This document shows positions 18,429 through 27,594 of a stretch of DNA of 64,000 nucleotides, piece by piece. The notes beneath the pieces are model-generated. The model had not been told where the DNA came from. It was given only the letters and a program-made list of their open reading frames with translations, and searched no databases. The stretch lies in assembly GCF_018069895.1 (NCBI RefSeq), contig NZ_JAGQDH010000012.1, forward strand, positions 1 to 64,000, read 5' to 3'. Source of the DNA: Roseovarius autotrophicus. GTDB taxonomy: Bacteria > Pseudomonadota > Alphaproteobacteria > Rhodobacterales > Rhodobacteraceae. A program made the translations under genes and the position numbers. How positions within the stretch are numbered: the stretch's first letter is position 1; each line of letters opens with the position of its first letter.

Positions 18429-19415
18429 TTACTGGCGCATTTCCAGCAGCGCGTCGACATTTTCAGCCGTTACTGGCGTCCAGGGCACATTGTATTCCGC
18501 ATCAGTACCACCGTTCCACGGCATGTCGGCATACTGCTCCCAGATGGGGGACATCGGCTCGTAGCCATCCATCACAGCCGCGATGGCCACATCCAATGCA
18601 CCCTGCGCTTGCGCCGCGCCATCTTGCAGGATTGAGGCCATGTCGCCATTCTTCACGGCCATCAGCGCGTCGGTGACACCGTCAATGCCCGCGATGGCAA
18701 AGTCGTTGACATCCAGCCCCGCGCCACGGATCGCCTCGATCGCGCCAAGGGCCATTTCGTCATTCTGGCCAATCACGCCCTTGATGTTGTCACCATGGCG
18801 GGTAAGCCAGTTTTCCATCAGGGTCTGGGCTTCAGCACGCGACCAGTTGGCGGTCTGCTGTTCCAGCACAGTCACATCGGGACATTCGGCCAGCGCCTGC
18901 ATGTTTCCTTCCAGACGCTCGATCTGCGCCGACTGGCCGATGGGGCCTTCGATGATCACGACACCGCCTTCGCAGCCGATCTGGTCCAGCACATAGCGTG
19001 CTTCCATGTAGCCCGACTGCACGTCATTCGACCCAACATAGGACAGCAGAAGATCGCTGTTCACGCGGGTGTTCGACCCCACAACCGGGATGCCCGCATC
19101 ATGTGCGGCCTCCACGGCGGTGGCGCCCGCTTCGATGTCGATCGGCACGAAGATGATCGCATCGAAGCCTTGCGTGATCATGGTCTCGAACTGTTCCTGC
19201 TGGACAAGTGCGTCATAGCGCCCGTCGAAGATGGTGACATTCACCTTGCCTTCGACAACAGCGGGGTGCTGTTCCAGTGCCGCTGCCCAAAGCTGCATGA
19301 ACTCGGCATTCAGGCCGTAAACGGCGGCCCCGATGCGCGGCACATCCTGTGCGATTGCGGCGGTGCTGCCCATGAAGGCGGCGGCCAGTGTCATGGTCTT
19401 GAAAAATTTCGTCAT
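18429..19415 (-). CDS. ribose-type ABC transporter periplasmic sugar-binding protein
   Basis: 328 residues. Signal peptide MTKFFKTMTLAAAFMGSTAAIA, then a two-lobe periplasmic binding protein 1 fold: RIGAAVYGLNAEFM, FDGRYDALVQQEQFETMITQGFDAI with cleft, GIPVVGSNTRV and IGQNDEMALGAIEAIRGAGL. It delivers a sugar or polyol to the permease/ATPase pair encoded just upstream in the same operon. Operon context suggests a tetritol or tetrulose. The start at 19415 follows GGGAGGAC. A stop-proximal hairpin separates it from dthD. Confidence 0.85.
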   Translation of the reverse strand: MTKFFKTMTLAAAFMGSTAAIAQDVPRIGAAVYGLNAEFMQLWAAALEQHPAVVEGKVNVTIFDGRYDALVQQEQFETMITQGFDAIIFVPIDIEAGATAVEAAHDAGIPVVGSNTRVNSDLLLSYVGSNDVQSGYMEARYVLDQIGCEGGVVIIEGPIGQSAQIERLEGNMQALAECPDVTVLEQQTANWSRAEAQTLMENWLTRHGDNIKGVIGQNDEMALGAIEAIRGAGLDVNDFAIAGIDGVTDALMAVKNGDMASILQDGAAQAQGALDVAIAAVMDGYEPMSPIWEQYADMPWNGGTDAEYNVPWTPVTAENVDALLEMRQ

Positions 19416-19504
19416 CGTGCGTGTCCTCCCTTGGATATGGCACATTTCATCTTATCGCCTTCATCATCAGCCGAAGGCGGGCAGATCCTTGTAGGGGTTG
19501 GCGA

Positions 19505-20497
19505 TCAGGCGTGCCTGTGGCGCGCCTGATCCAGCATCACGGCTGCCACGATCAGCATGCCCTTGATGACCTGTTGGTAGTAGGATTCCACACCCATCAG
19601 GTCCAACCCGTTATTCACAACCGAAATCAGCAGCGCGCCGATCAATGTTCCCGTCACCTGACCAACACCACCTGAAAGTGAGGTGCCGCCGATCACCACT
19701 GCGGCGATGGCGTCCAGTTCATAGGCAATGCCAGCCTGCGGCAGCGCAGAGCCGGTGCGTGCGGCAAGGATCATCCCTGCCAGCCCCGCCAATGCGCCAG
19801 AGATCACGTAGACCATCATCCGCACACGTTTGACATTGATGCCCGACACCCGTGCCGCATGGGGGTTGCCGCCAGCCGCATAGACATGCCGTCCGAACCG
19901 GGTCGAGGACAGTACAAGGAAGGCTGCAATGAACACCACTGCGAACAGGATGATGGGCATGGGGATGCCGAACACATCGCCGGTTCCGACATAGCGGTAG
20001 TCAGGCGTCAGCGAGGGCACAGGGCGCCCGCCGGTGTAAAGCAGCGTCAGCCCGCGCGCGGCAGACAGCATGCCCAGCGTGGTCACAAATGCAGGCACAT
20101 TGAAATAGGCCACCAGAACCCCGTTGACCCAGCCTGCCGCCATGCCCACGAGAATGCCGATACTGAGCGCAATATAGAATCCGTAAGGCGCGCCCGCGAT
20201 CCCCGCAGTGGCCGAAGTTGTCGCAAATGACGCAGAGACCACCCCGGCCAGCGCCACGACCGATCCCACCGACAGGTCAATGCCGCGGGTCAGGATCACA
20301 AACGTCATGCCGATCGCCAGAATCCCGTTGATCGATGCCTGCCTCAACACATTAATGATATTTCGCTGTGTCAGGAAAAACTCAGACGCCACTGACAGGG
20401 CGACACAGACCAGCGCCAGCGCGATCAGAATGCCGTAGCGCTGGCCGTAATCCGCTGCGATTGCCTTGAAATCCTGCCTGTGTGTCTTGGCTGTCAT
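19505..20497 (-). CDS. RbsC-type ABC transporter permease
   Basis: 330 residues, largely hydrophobic with about 8-10 membrane helices. Contains the RbsC-family EAA-like region (AAGGNPHAARVSGINVKRVRMMVYVISGALAGLAGM) and FVILTRGIDLSVGSVVALAGV. Forms the channel for the importer with the tandem ATPase encoded 30 nt upstream. An 89-nt gap separates it from the binding-protein gene, in which I see nothing distinctive beyond a ribosome site for the latter. Confidence 0.88.
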   Translation of the reverse strand: MTAKTHRQDFKAIAADYGQRYGILIALALVCVALSVASEFFLTQRNIINVLRQASINGILAIGMTFVILTRGIDLSVGSVVALAGVVSASFATTSATAGIAGAPYGFYIALSIGILVGMAAGWVNGVLVAYFNVPAFVTTLGMLSAARGLTLLYTGGRPVPSLTPDYRYVGTGDVFGIPMPIILFAVVFIAAFLVLSSTRFGRHVYAAGGNPHAARVSGINVKRVRMMVYVISGALAGLAGMILAARTGSALPQAGIAYELDAIAAVVIGGTSLSGGVGQVTGTLIGALLISVVNNGLDLMGVESYYQQVIKGMLIVAAVMLDQARHRHA

Positions 20498-20527
20498 CTT
20501 GTATCCTTTTGCCCGAACTGCCTTGGC

Positions 20528-22006
20528 TTATGCCGCCAGATGCAGCAGTGAATTCGCCGATAGCGCATCGCGCGCCACTTCGCCGCTGATCCGTCCGTCC
20601 CGCATCACGATGACGCGGTCAGCCATGCCCAGAACTTCGTCGGTTTCCGAACTGATCATGATGACTGCACCACCTGCGGCTGCGAAGTCAGACATGACGC
20701 GGTAAATCTCGCGCTTTGCGCCGACATCGACACCGCGCGTGGGTTCATCCAGCAGCAGGATGCCGGGTTCGGTAAGGAACCATTTGCCCAGAACCACCTT
20801 TTGCTGGTTGCCCCCGGACAAACCGGAGACGACAAGCTTATCGTTGGGGGTCTTGATGCCGAAAGCGTCGATCATGCGCTGCGCTGCGCTGGCCTCGCGC
20901 GTCCTGCGCATGATGCCCAAGGTTGACAGTTCGTTCAGCCGCGCCATGCAGATATTGTCGCGCAGATCAGCCATCAGGTTCAGGCCCGACACTTTGCGAT
21001 CTTCGGTTACAAAGGCCAGCCCGTGCCGGATGGCTTCGCTTGGGCTGGACAAGGTGACGCGCTTGCCATGCAAGGTTATCTCGCCTCCCAGATCAGGAGA
21101 CAGGCCGAACAGGCGCTCGAGAATCTCGCTGCGCCCGGACCCCATCAGGCCGTAAAGCGCGAGGATTTCGCCGCGGTGCAGTGCGAAGGACACGTCCTTG
21201 ACCGAATTCTGCGCGTTCAGGCCCGCCACCTGTAACACTATCTCGATGGTGGGGCTGTTAGTCTTGGCAAATTCCTCAGTCAGGGGGCGACCGACGATCA
21301 TTTCGATCAGACTGTCGCGCGTGACATCGCCAATCGCACCCTCGCCCACGAAACGTCCGTCACGAAACACGGTGTACTCATCGGCGATATTAAAAATCTC
21401 GGACAAACGGTGGCTGACATACACGATTCCTTTGCCCTGTTCTTTCAGTCGGACGATGGCGGCGAACAACTCGTCCGCCTGCGCCTCGCCAAGCGCAGAT
21501 GTCGGCTCGTCCATGATGATGATTTCGGCGTTGTAGGACAGCGCCTTGGCGATCTCGACAAGCTGTAACTCCGCGACGGTCAGGTCCATCATCAGGCTGC
21601 GGGCGGAAATGCGAAAATGCAAACTGTCGAGCAAGTCTTGGGCATTGGCATTCATGCCGTTGAAATCCACGCGCCCGAACAGCCCGGTAGGTTCGCGACC
21701 CAGATAAATATTTTCGGCGACACTCATGGCCGGGACGGGGCTGAGCTCCTGCTCGATGATTGACACACCTGCGGCAAGGGCTTCGGATGGGCGGCTGAAG
21801 GAGACCTCGCGTCCCCTGACGCGAATGGTGCCACTGTCGCGCGACTGGATACCCATCACAATTGTCAGGAAGGTCGATTTGCCCGCCCCATTGCCGCCAC
21901 ACAGCGCGTGGACCCTGCCAGGGTGCAGGGTGAAATGGCCATCCGAAAGCGCCGCTACGCCACCGAAAGACTTGGTCAGCCCGCGCACTTCCAAAAGTGG
22001 CTGCAT
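20528..22006 (-). CDS. RbsA-type sugar ABC transporter ATPase (tandem domains)
   Basis: 492 residues with two nucleotide-binding domains. NBD1 has Walker A GGNGAGKST and Walker B IIIMDEPTSALG; NBD2 has the degenerate P-loop GLMGSGRSE and signature LSGGNQQKVVLGKW with LLLDEPTRGVDVG, exactly the RbsA/MglA pattern. First gene of the leftward operon ATPase-permease-binding protein-dthD-dhaK-dhaL-dhaL-sorC/dhaK. Start at 22006 (MQPLLEVRGLTKSFGG) preferred over 22072. An A/T-rich region upstream probably holds the operon promoter. Confidence 0.9.
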   Translation of the reverse strand: MQPLLEVRGLTKSFGGVAALSDGHFTLHPGRVHALCGGNGAGKSTFLTIVMGIQSRDSGTIRVRGREVSFSRPSEALAAGVSIIEQELSPVPAMSVAENIYLGREPTGLFGRVDFNGMNANAQDLLDSLHFRISARSLMMDLTVAELQLVEIAKALSYNAEIIIMDEPTSALGEAQADELFAAIVRLKEQGKGIVYVSHRLSEIFNIADEYTVFRDGRFVGEGAIGDVTRDSLIEMIVGRPLTEEFAKTNSPTIEIVLQVAGLNAQNSVKDVSFALHRGEILALYGLMGSGRSEILERLFGLSPDLGGEITLHGKRVTLSSPSEAIRHGLAFVTEDRKVSGLNLMADLRDNICMARLNELSTLGIMRRTREASAAQRMIDAFGIKTPNDKLVVSGLSGGNQQKVVLGKWFLTEPGILLLDEPTRGVDVGAKREIYRVMSDFAAAGGAVIMISSETDEVLGMADRVIVMRDGRISGEVARDALSANSLLHLAA

Positions 22007-22140
22007 CAGAGTTCCACCCCAGACTCGCTCTTTGATGTTACGATGCGCTAGCCTTATATCATCTGTCAACATCGATTTTAAAAATGCTATTTTATTACTA
22101 TAAGTATCTGTATTATTAATATATTATATTTTTCTGCGAC
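22007..22140 (-). promoter_or_regulatory. A/T-rich promoter region of the polyol operon
   Basis: Between the ATPase start and the IS debris lies a markedly A/T-rich tract (about 22060-22135, including ttattaatatattatattttt) that contrasts with the GC-rich surroundings. It is the only plausible promoter and operator space for the eight-gene leftward operon and therefore the likely target of the SorC-DhaK fusion. I cannot assign exact -35/-10 boxes. Confidence 0.4.
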
Positions 22141-22249
22141 CTCATCAAGGGTCGATGCGGTGTTTTGGAGTTGCGCGTCACGCCCACATGTCTCAGCGGT
22201 GTTGTCACATTAACTCAACCAGTCTTCAGGTTGGCGTGCCGATCTCACA

Positions 22250-22426
22250 TCAAGCGACATTGGCCGCGATTTTCCATGCCTCGAATGCTTCCAGTCGGTG
22301 GTAACGGATCATGAGGGCTGCGCGGCGGCGGGCGGGGACGGAGAAGGAATTGCGGGTTGCGGAGTGCATGGGCACGAAGCGCTGTAATCTCCCAGGCGAT
22401 CGGAATCGCTGCATCATCCGTTCTCT
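22250..22426 (-). pseudogene. IS6-like transposase C-terminal remnant
   Basis: The leftward frame ending in a TGA at 22250 encodes RERMMQRFRSPGRLQRFV followed by RRRAALMIRYHRLEAF, resembling the C-terminal tail of IS6-family DDE transposases (the ReRemRgFRSPGgLQRFvs pattern). Only about 58 residues remain; the catalytic core is gone. It abuts the IS256 copy. Family call is from recall and moderate. Confidence 0.45.
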
Positions 22427-22457
22427 TTTCCTCAACGGCAAACGGCTGGGCAGTGTC

Positions 22458-23612
22458 CCCGGAGATGGTGTGGGAGGCCGCGCGCGGAGCCTCCGGCGTA
22501 GCGCAGCGCGCGGCCGTGGGTGACGCTGGCGGTCATCGCCAATCTTCGGAAAAGGTCTGGGTTGTGAGACCTGGAACCTGAAACGGAGATGACGACGATG
22601 ACGGACGACAGAATGACGCTGATCGAGTTGGTGGAGAAGCAGGCTGACGGCGACCTCGTGCGCGAGATGTTGGCCTTCGCGGCCGAGCGGATCATGAAGG
22701 CCGAGGTGGAGGCGCGGACAGGCGCGGCCAAGGGCGCACGCACGCCGATGCGGGAGGTTCAGCGCAACGGATACCGCGACCGCGACTGGGATACCCGCGC
22801 GGGAAGGATTGCGCTCGAGATCCCGAAACTGCGCAAGAGCAGCTACTTCCCGAGCTTCCTCGAACCACGTCGCACCGCCGAGACGGCACTCGTGGCGGTG
22901 ATCCAGGAGGCTTACGTCCACGGGGTTTCGACCCGCTCGGTGGACGATCTGGTGAAGGCCATGGGGGGGGCGGGCGGCATGTCCAAGAGCCAGGTCAGCC
23001 GGCTCTGCGCCGAGATCGACGAGCGCGTGAACGCGTTCCTGTCCCGGCCGCTGGAAGGCGCCTGGCCCTATCTCTGGCTCGATGCCACCTACCTCAAGGT
23101 CCGTGAGAGCGGTCGGATTGTCAGCCGTGCCGTGATAGTGGCCGTGGCGGTGAACGAGGACGGCAAGCGCGAGGTTCTGGGCGTCGCAACAGGGCCTTCA
23201 GAGGCCGACGCCGAGGCCCAGTGGGAGACCGTCGCCGACGCATTGCGCGAGAAGGTCGAAAAGCTCGGCACCTTCATGGACGCCTCCCGCGACGACGTCC
23301 TCGCCTACATGGACTTCCCACGCGAGCACTGGGCCCAGATCGCGTCCACGAACCCACTCGAACGGGTGAACCGCGAGATCAAGCGGCGAGCCGACGTCAT
23401 CGGGATCTTTCCGAACGACGACGCCATCATCCGCCTCGTTGGCGCGCTGATGCTGGAGACCAACGACGAATGGACCGTCGCGCGGCGATACATGTCGCTT
23501 GAAACACTCGCCCGCGTGACCGACAATCCCACCATCACGCTGCCCGCCGTGGCAGCCTGACCGAGAGACCGAGCCTCTCCGAGGGTCGGCGCTCATACAC
23601 CTCTCTTTGTGG
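22458..23612 (+). mobile_element. IS256-family insertion sequence (ends approximate)
   Basis: Flanks of the transposase carry an imperfect terminal inverted repeat: ggagatggtgtgggag near 22460-22476 against agagaggtgtatgag (reverse strand) near 23595-23610. On the right it directly interrupts a kinase gene after about 33 codons. On the left it abuts IS6-like debris, so a simple target duplication cannot be shown and a deletion probably accompanied or followed insertion. Confidence 0.55.
22589..23560 (+). pseudogene. IS256 transposase with internal in-frame deletion
   Basis: 323 residues; family members are about 400. N-terminal blocks ([20 protein letters not shown], the [13 protein letters not shown] region, [12 protein letters not shown] with the first Asp) and the C-terminal [24 protein letters not shown] block with the catalytic Glu region are present. 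Around residue 205, GVATGPSEA runs directly into [13 protein letters not shown]: about 75-80 residues are missing, including the segment that normally holds the second catalytic Asp (VSDAHEGL). It is therefore probably inactive although the frame stays open. Confidence 0.7.
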
Positions 23613-23711
23613 CACGTTCCGGCGACAGACCGCGATCTGGTTGCCTTCAAGATCGAAGATCGCGGCCTTGGTGACGGTCAGGCCGCTGTCGATTGCAAGG
23701 AGTCTGTCCAT
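23612..23711 (-). pseudogene. FGGY carbohydrate kinase, N-terminal fragment cut by IS256
   Basis: ATG at 23711 begins MDRLLAIDSGLTVTKAAIFD, the phosphate-1 motif of FGGY sugar/polyol kinases (erythritol, xylulose, glycerol kinases). The frame continues only about 33 residues before running into the IS256 end. The remaining ~470 residues are not found on the other side of the element, so the gene is destroyed. Following an rpiB-tpiA-deoR set, it was probably an erythritol-type kinase (EryA-like); that identity is inference. Confidence 0.65.
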
Positions 23712-23808
23712 GGTCGAATCTTCATGCCTTTCGGTGTCGGGGCCGGAACAGAACGGGCGGGGCTTCGGATCTCGACGCGCGGTTGCGACTGGTCGCCGCG
23801 TCGGACCG

Positions 23809-24264
23809 TCACACTTTGTTGTATTTGGCGTCGACCTCGTCGATTGCGCGCACGTTCCCGGCAGAGCGGCCATCAGGGTCGAAGGACGCGGACAGGAAGG
23901 CATCTGCGATGTCCTTGGCAAGCTCGGGTCCGATCACGCGCGCCCCCATCGTGATGACATGGGCGTTGTTCGATGTGGCTGCCTTGCCTGCCGAATAGGT
24001 GTCGTGGCATTGCGCCGCGCGAATACCCGGCACCTTGTTGGCCGAAAGCGCCACGCCGATCCCAGTGCCGCAAAACAGGATCGCGCGGTCATATTCGCCC
24101 GCCAGCACGGCCGAGCATACCCGGTCGGCCATATGGGCATAGAATTGCTCTGGCGCGTCGGGGTTGTGCGAGATGTCGGACACGTCGTGCTTGTCCTTCA
24201 GATGTTCCGCGACGGCCTGTGCCAGTGGCGCGCCCGCGCTGTCGCCTGCGATTGCAATTTTCAT
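23809..24264 (-). CDS. rpiB: RpiB/LacAB-family sugar-phosphate isomerase (EryI/DerI-like)
   Basis: 151 residues. Aldose-ketose isomerase of the RpiB family: [12 protein letters not shown]-terminus, catalytic Cys C65 in [20 protein letters not shown], and the [15 protein letters not shown] block. In tetritol pathways this family converts D-erythrulose 4-phosphate to D-erythrose 4-phosphate (EryI in Brucella, DerI in mycobacteria); plain ribose-5-phosphate isomerase is the alternative. AAAGGAA precedes ATG 24264. It starts 17 nt after the tpiA-like gene, in the order deoR-tpiA-rpiB seen in rhizobial erythritol loci. Confidence 0.85.
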   Translation of the reverse strand: MKIAIAGDSAGAPLAQAVAEHLKDKHDVSDISHNPDAPEQFYAHMADRVCSAVLAGEYDRAILFCGTGIGVALSANKVPGIRAAQCHDTYSAGKAATSNNAHVITMGARVIGPELAKDIADAFLSASFDPDGRSAGNVRAIDEVDAKYNKV

Positions 24265-24281
24265 GTCGTTTCCTTTCGGTT

Positions 24282-25049
24282 TCAGAGAGTTGCGGCGCAT
24301 TTGGCCAGAATGTCGAGATATCCGTCGACATCCCAGGCCGAGCGCCCGATGAACAGCCCGTCGATATGTGGGCATGTGATGAGGTCTTCGCAATTGCCCG
24401 GATTGACCGAGCCGCCGTAAAGGCAGGGCACCGGGCGACCCAGCACGTCGCGGGCAGTGGCGATAATCTCGGCCTGACGCGCGTCTGCGTAGTCGGATGT
24501 TGCCGGGATGCCGTTTTCGCCGATGGCCCAGACCGGCTCATAGGCCAAGAGGATCTCCGCGCCTTTCTGGTCGGCGTCCAGCTTGCCAAGAGCGCCGCGC
24601 ACCTGCAGGTCCAGCACCTCTTGCGCGCGGCCAGCCTTGCGCTCCGCCAGGGTTTTGCCGATGCAGATCAGCGGGATCAGGCCGTGACGCACTGCCGCTG
24701 CGGTCTTCAGGCCGACGGTTTCGTCGGTCTCGCCGAAATGTTCGCGGCGTTCGGAATGGCCAAGCTCCACCAGATCAAGATCGCAGTTCTTCAGCATGAC
24801 GGGCGAGACCTCGCCTGTCCATGCGCCCTGATCGGCCCAATGCATGTTCTGCGCGCCCACCTTGACAGAGTTGTCGGCAAGGATCTGTTTCACCTCTCGC
24901 ATGGCGGTGAAGGGCGGGATCACGAAGCGCTGAATGCGCGGGTCACGCGCGTCATCGACGGCAGACAGCGCCGCCGCAAACCGAGGGGCCTCTGCAAGCG
25001 TCTTGTTCATCTTCCAACTGGTTCCGATCCAGTATGCTGGCTTGGTCAT
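24282..25049 (-). CDS. triosephosphate isomerase-like tetrulose-phosphate isomerase (EryH/LerI type)
   Basis: 255 residues. TIM fold with K13 (SWKMNK), catalytic His H98 (ELGHSERR) and Glu E171 ([11 protein letters not shown]). The usual TIM Asn-11 position is Ser here (TSWKMN instead of GNWKMN), a change typical of tetrulose-phosphate isomerases TpiA2/EryH/LerI. The enzyme would act on L-erythrulose 1-phosphate. The start at 25049 overlaps the deoR stop (ATGA), so translation is coupled, and rpiB follows. The glycolytic enzyme is expected elsewhere in the genome. Confidence 0.83.
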   Translation of the reverse strand: MTKPAYWIGTSWKMNKTLAEAPRFAAALSAVDDARDPRIQRFVIPPFTAMREVKQILADNSVKVGAQNMHWADQGAWTGEVSPVMLKNCDLDLVELGHSERREHFGETDETVGLKTAAAVRHGLIPLICIGKTLAERKAGRAQEVLDLQVRGALGKLDADQKGAEILLAYEPVWAIGENGIPATSDYADARQAEIIATARDVLGRPVPCLYGGSVNPGNCEDLITCPHIDGLFIGRSAWDVDGYLDILAKCAATL

Positions 25050-25825
25050 GCGTCTGCCTCTTCTGTGTCGGCTATGGTCAGGGTCAGCCCTGCCTTGTGG
25101 AATGCGGTCACGTTCTCGGGGCGCGGGGATGTGTCGGTGATGATGTGATCGAATTCGGACAAATGCCCGAGGCGGTGCAGCGCCGCCCGGCCAAACCGGG
25201 TGTGGTTGACAAGCAGGACGCAAATTGCCCCCTGATCGATCATGGCCCGTTTCGCGCGCACCACGTCATCGTCCATGTGGAACACTTCAAGCCCGGACAC
25301 GGCCGGCGACGAGATGAAGGAGATATCCGCGCGCAGCTGCGCCAGCGCATCCTCGGTGATTTTGCCAAGATAGGCGTTGAACTTGGCGAAATACACCCCG
25401 CCAAGCGCAATCAGCCTGATGCCCACCTCGTCGCGCAGCGCGTCGATCACGGCCGCGTTGTTGGTGATCACGGTCAGGGGTCGCTTGGCCACCAGCATCT
25501 GCCCGAGGGTCGCGGCCATGGAGCCGTCATTGATCATCACGCTCATCCCCGGTTCGATCAGCCGCAGGGCCGCCTGCGCCATCGCCGCCTTGGCGGCGCT
25601 GTCCTGACGTGCGCGAAACCGGAAATCGCTTTCGAATTGGGTGCCCGAGCGGATCGTGGCACCGCCCCTGATCTTACGCAAAAGCCCCGCCGCTTCGAGA
25701 TCGTCCAGATCGCGATGAATGGTCATGCGGGACACCGCAAAGCGTTCCGACAGCGCGTCAAGTTCGACTTCGCCCTCGGCCACCAGCACATCCATGATTG
25801 CCTGCTGTCTGTCGTCCCGCTTCAC
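25046..25825 (-). CDS. DeoR-family transcriptional regulator (EryR-like)
   Basis: 259 residues. N-terminal DeoR HTH ([22 protein letters not shown] then [23 protein letters not shown] recognition helix) and a C-terminal sugar-phosphate sensor domain with [10 protein letters not shown] and [11 protein letters not shown]. Such proteins usually repress adjacent sugar genes until a phosphorylated intermediate binds. The start is GTG at 25825: AGGAGG lies 7 nt upstream, whereas the longer frame to 25855 would place that site inside the gene. Overlaps the tpiA-like gene downstream; divergent from the aldolase pseudogene. Confidence 0.85.
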   Translation of the reverse strand: MKRDDRQQAIMDVLVAEGEVELDALSERFAVSRMTIHRDLDDLEAAGLLRKIRGGATIRSGTQFESDFRFRARQDSAAKAAMAQAALRLIEPGMSVMINDGSMAATLGQMLVAKRPLTVITNNAAVIDALRDEVGIRLIALGGVYFAKFNAYLGKITEDALAQLRADISFISSPAVSGLEVFHMDDDVVRAKRAMIDQGAICVLLVNHTRFGRAALHRLGHLSEFDHIITDTSPRPENVTAFHKAGLTLTIADTEEADA

Positions 25826-25947
25826 GCTCTGTCCTCCTGTTTTGCAACATCTCAAATCACAAATAAATCTTCAATAATGTTATTATGTGATTTTTTTTGT
25901 GATTATATCGGGATTGGGCTAACATCCCGCCAATGCAGGAGGACCAC
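25826..25947. promoter_or_regulatory. divergent promoter with three TGTGATT operator-like repeats
   Basis: The deoR-fba gap contains AATCACA at 25855-25861 (inverted) and TGTGATT at 25886-25892 and 25898-25904 (direct, 12 nt apart, about one helical turn). The tract is A/T-rich and GC-poor next to its neighbours. Repeated heptamers in direct array are a common DeoR-type operator layout. Position between the regulator and the divergent genes suggests autoregulation. Confidence 0.5.
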
Positions 25948-26670
25948 ATGCTCAAAGATGTCGCCAAATCAGGACATCGCCGCCAAGGCTGCAAAGGACG
26001 GGTTTACCTCGATCATGATGGATGGCTCGCTGAAAAAGGATGGGTCCACCCCTGCGGATTTCGACTACAATGTTCGCATCACCCGCGCCGTCGTCGAAAT
26101 GGCCCATGCTGCCGGTGTGTCGGTCGAGGGCGAGTTGGGGGTTCTGGACTCGCTGGAGACCGGGATGGGGGATCAGGAAGACGGGCATGGCGCGACCGGG
26201 AAGCTGCGCCATGACCAGCTTTTGACGGACCCTGAAGAAGCCGAGCGTTTTGTCACGGAAACCGGCGTCGATGCGCTGGCGGTTGCGATGGGCACAAGCC
26301 ACGGGGCCTACAAGTTCATCCGCCGGCCCGACGGGGATGTGCTGGCCATGGCCGTGATCGAGGCGATCCACAAGCGGCTGCCGAACAGGCATCTTGTGAT
26401 GCATGGGGCATCTTCGGTGCCCGAGGAATTGCGCCTGCTGATCAATGAATATGGCGGCGACATCAAGCCGACCTGCGGCTGGCCGCCACATCGGCGATCC
26501 GTAAGACATTGGTCAGCACCCCGTCCGAATTCGATCCGCGCAAATACCTGAAACCGGCGATGGACAGCATGAAGGCCGAATGCATCCGCAAGTTCGAAGC
26601 CTTCGGGACCGCCGGTCAGGCTCGCCTCATCCGGGCGCGGGACCTGGCGGATATGGCAACGATTTACTGA
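25948..26670 (+). pseudogene. class II fructose-bisphosphate aldolase, decayed
   Basis: From about 25970 one frame encodes the aldolase core ([69 protein letters not shown]). Roughly the first 100 residues, including the early zinc ligand, are missing. After [13 protein letters not shown] about 30 residues (the GIKKINIDTD region) are deleted and the frame shifts; the C-terminal [20 protein letters not shown] follows in another frame to the TGA at 26670. AGGAGG with ATG 25948 is a relic start. Not functional. Confidence 0.8.
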
Positions 26671-26694
26671 ACGACGCGAAGGGAGATGAATGCC

Positions 26695-27115
26695 ATGAAA
26701 TTCTTTGTCGATACTGCCATCATCGCGGAAATCACGGGGCTGAACGACTATGGTCTGCTTGACGGCGCAACCACGAACCCGTCGCTGATTGCCAAATCGG
26801 CCACGACTTCAAGGACGTGATCGCAGAAAACTGCGCAGTGGTCGACGGCCCGGTGCCTGCTGAGGTCGCGGCGATGGAATTCGACGGCATGGTCGCCGAG
26901 GGCGAACACCTTGCGCAGATCGCGGGCAATGTCGTGATCAAGCTGCCGTTGACGCTGGACGGGCTGAAGGCCTGTCGGCATTTCACCGCAAAAGGCATCA
27001 AGACGAATGTGACGCTGTGTTTCTCTGCCAATCAGGCACTTCTGGCAGCGAAGGCGGGGGCGAGCTATGTCTCGCCCATCATCGGGCGGCTCGATGATCT
27101 GAATATTGACGGCAC
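26695..27115 (+). pseudogene. transaldolase / F6P-aldolase-like gene, frameshifted and truncated
   Basis: Starts [20 protein letters not shown] and [11 protein letters not shown], the N-terminus of small transaldolases (TalC/MipB, about 215 residues). A one-base loss near 26806 shifts the frame; the second part ([18 protein letters not shown], then [16 protein letters not shown] with the Schiff-base Lys, [19 protein letters not shown]) continues to DDLNIDG near 27112. There the sequence switches to the 3' end of the opposite-strand ribH. About a third of the protein is missing. Not functional. Confidence 0.8.
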
Positions 27116-27553
27116 TCGGGCTTCCAGGGCTGCGACCATCAACACCGCGTCCGCGGCTTCTTCGCCCTTCCTGACAAAATGGTCGCGGAAGAAGCCGACA
27201 TGCTCGGGCGTCGGCTGAAAGTGATGCGGTGTAAGCGACACCGAGAATGTTGGCACACCGGTATCCAACTGCGTGCGCATCAGTCCATCGACAACGGCCT
27301 GTGCGACGAAATCATGCCGGTAGATCCCACCATCCACGACCAGCGCGGCACAGACGATGGCATCGAATGTGCCGCTCCGGCCCAGCTTTTGCGCCAGCAG
27401 CGGCATCTCGTAGGCACCGGGCACATCGAAGATGGCGATCTCTGCCGTCGTGCCGGATCCGGCGAGGCGTTGTTCGAAACCGACCAGCGCCTGATCGACG
27501 ATTTCGGCATGCCAGCGGGCCTTGATGAAGGCGATGTTCATTTTTTCAGTCAT
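27065..27553 (-). CDS. ribH: lumazine synthase type II (RibH2-like), altered C-terminus
   Basis: 162 residues. Makes 6,7-dimethyl-8-ribityllumazine, the penultimate step of riboflavin synthesis. [52 protein letters not shown] and [17 protein letters not shown] match the Brucella RibH2 group. The last ~20 residues (from about RVPSIFR) are encoded by sequence that also carries the end of the broken transaldolase on the other strand, so the native C-terminus has been replaced at a recombination scar near 27,115. Activity may survive because the active-site His and Phe-Asp blocks are intact. Preceded by an FMN riboswitch. Confidence 0.85.
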   Translation of the reverse strand: MTEKMNIAFIKARWHAEIVDQALVGFEQRLAGSGTTAEIAIFDVPGAYEMPLLAQKLGRSGTFDAIVCAALVVDGGIYRHDFVAQAVVDGLMRTQLDTGVPTFSVSLTPHHFQPTPEHVGFFRDHFVRKGEEAADAVLMVAALEARVPSIFRSSSRPMMGET

Positions 27554-27594
27554 GGAACCATCCTTTGCAATTCAAAAGTGGTCCCAAGGCGATT

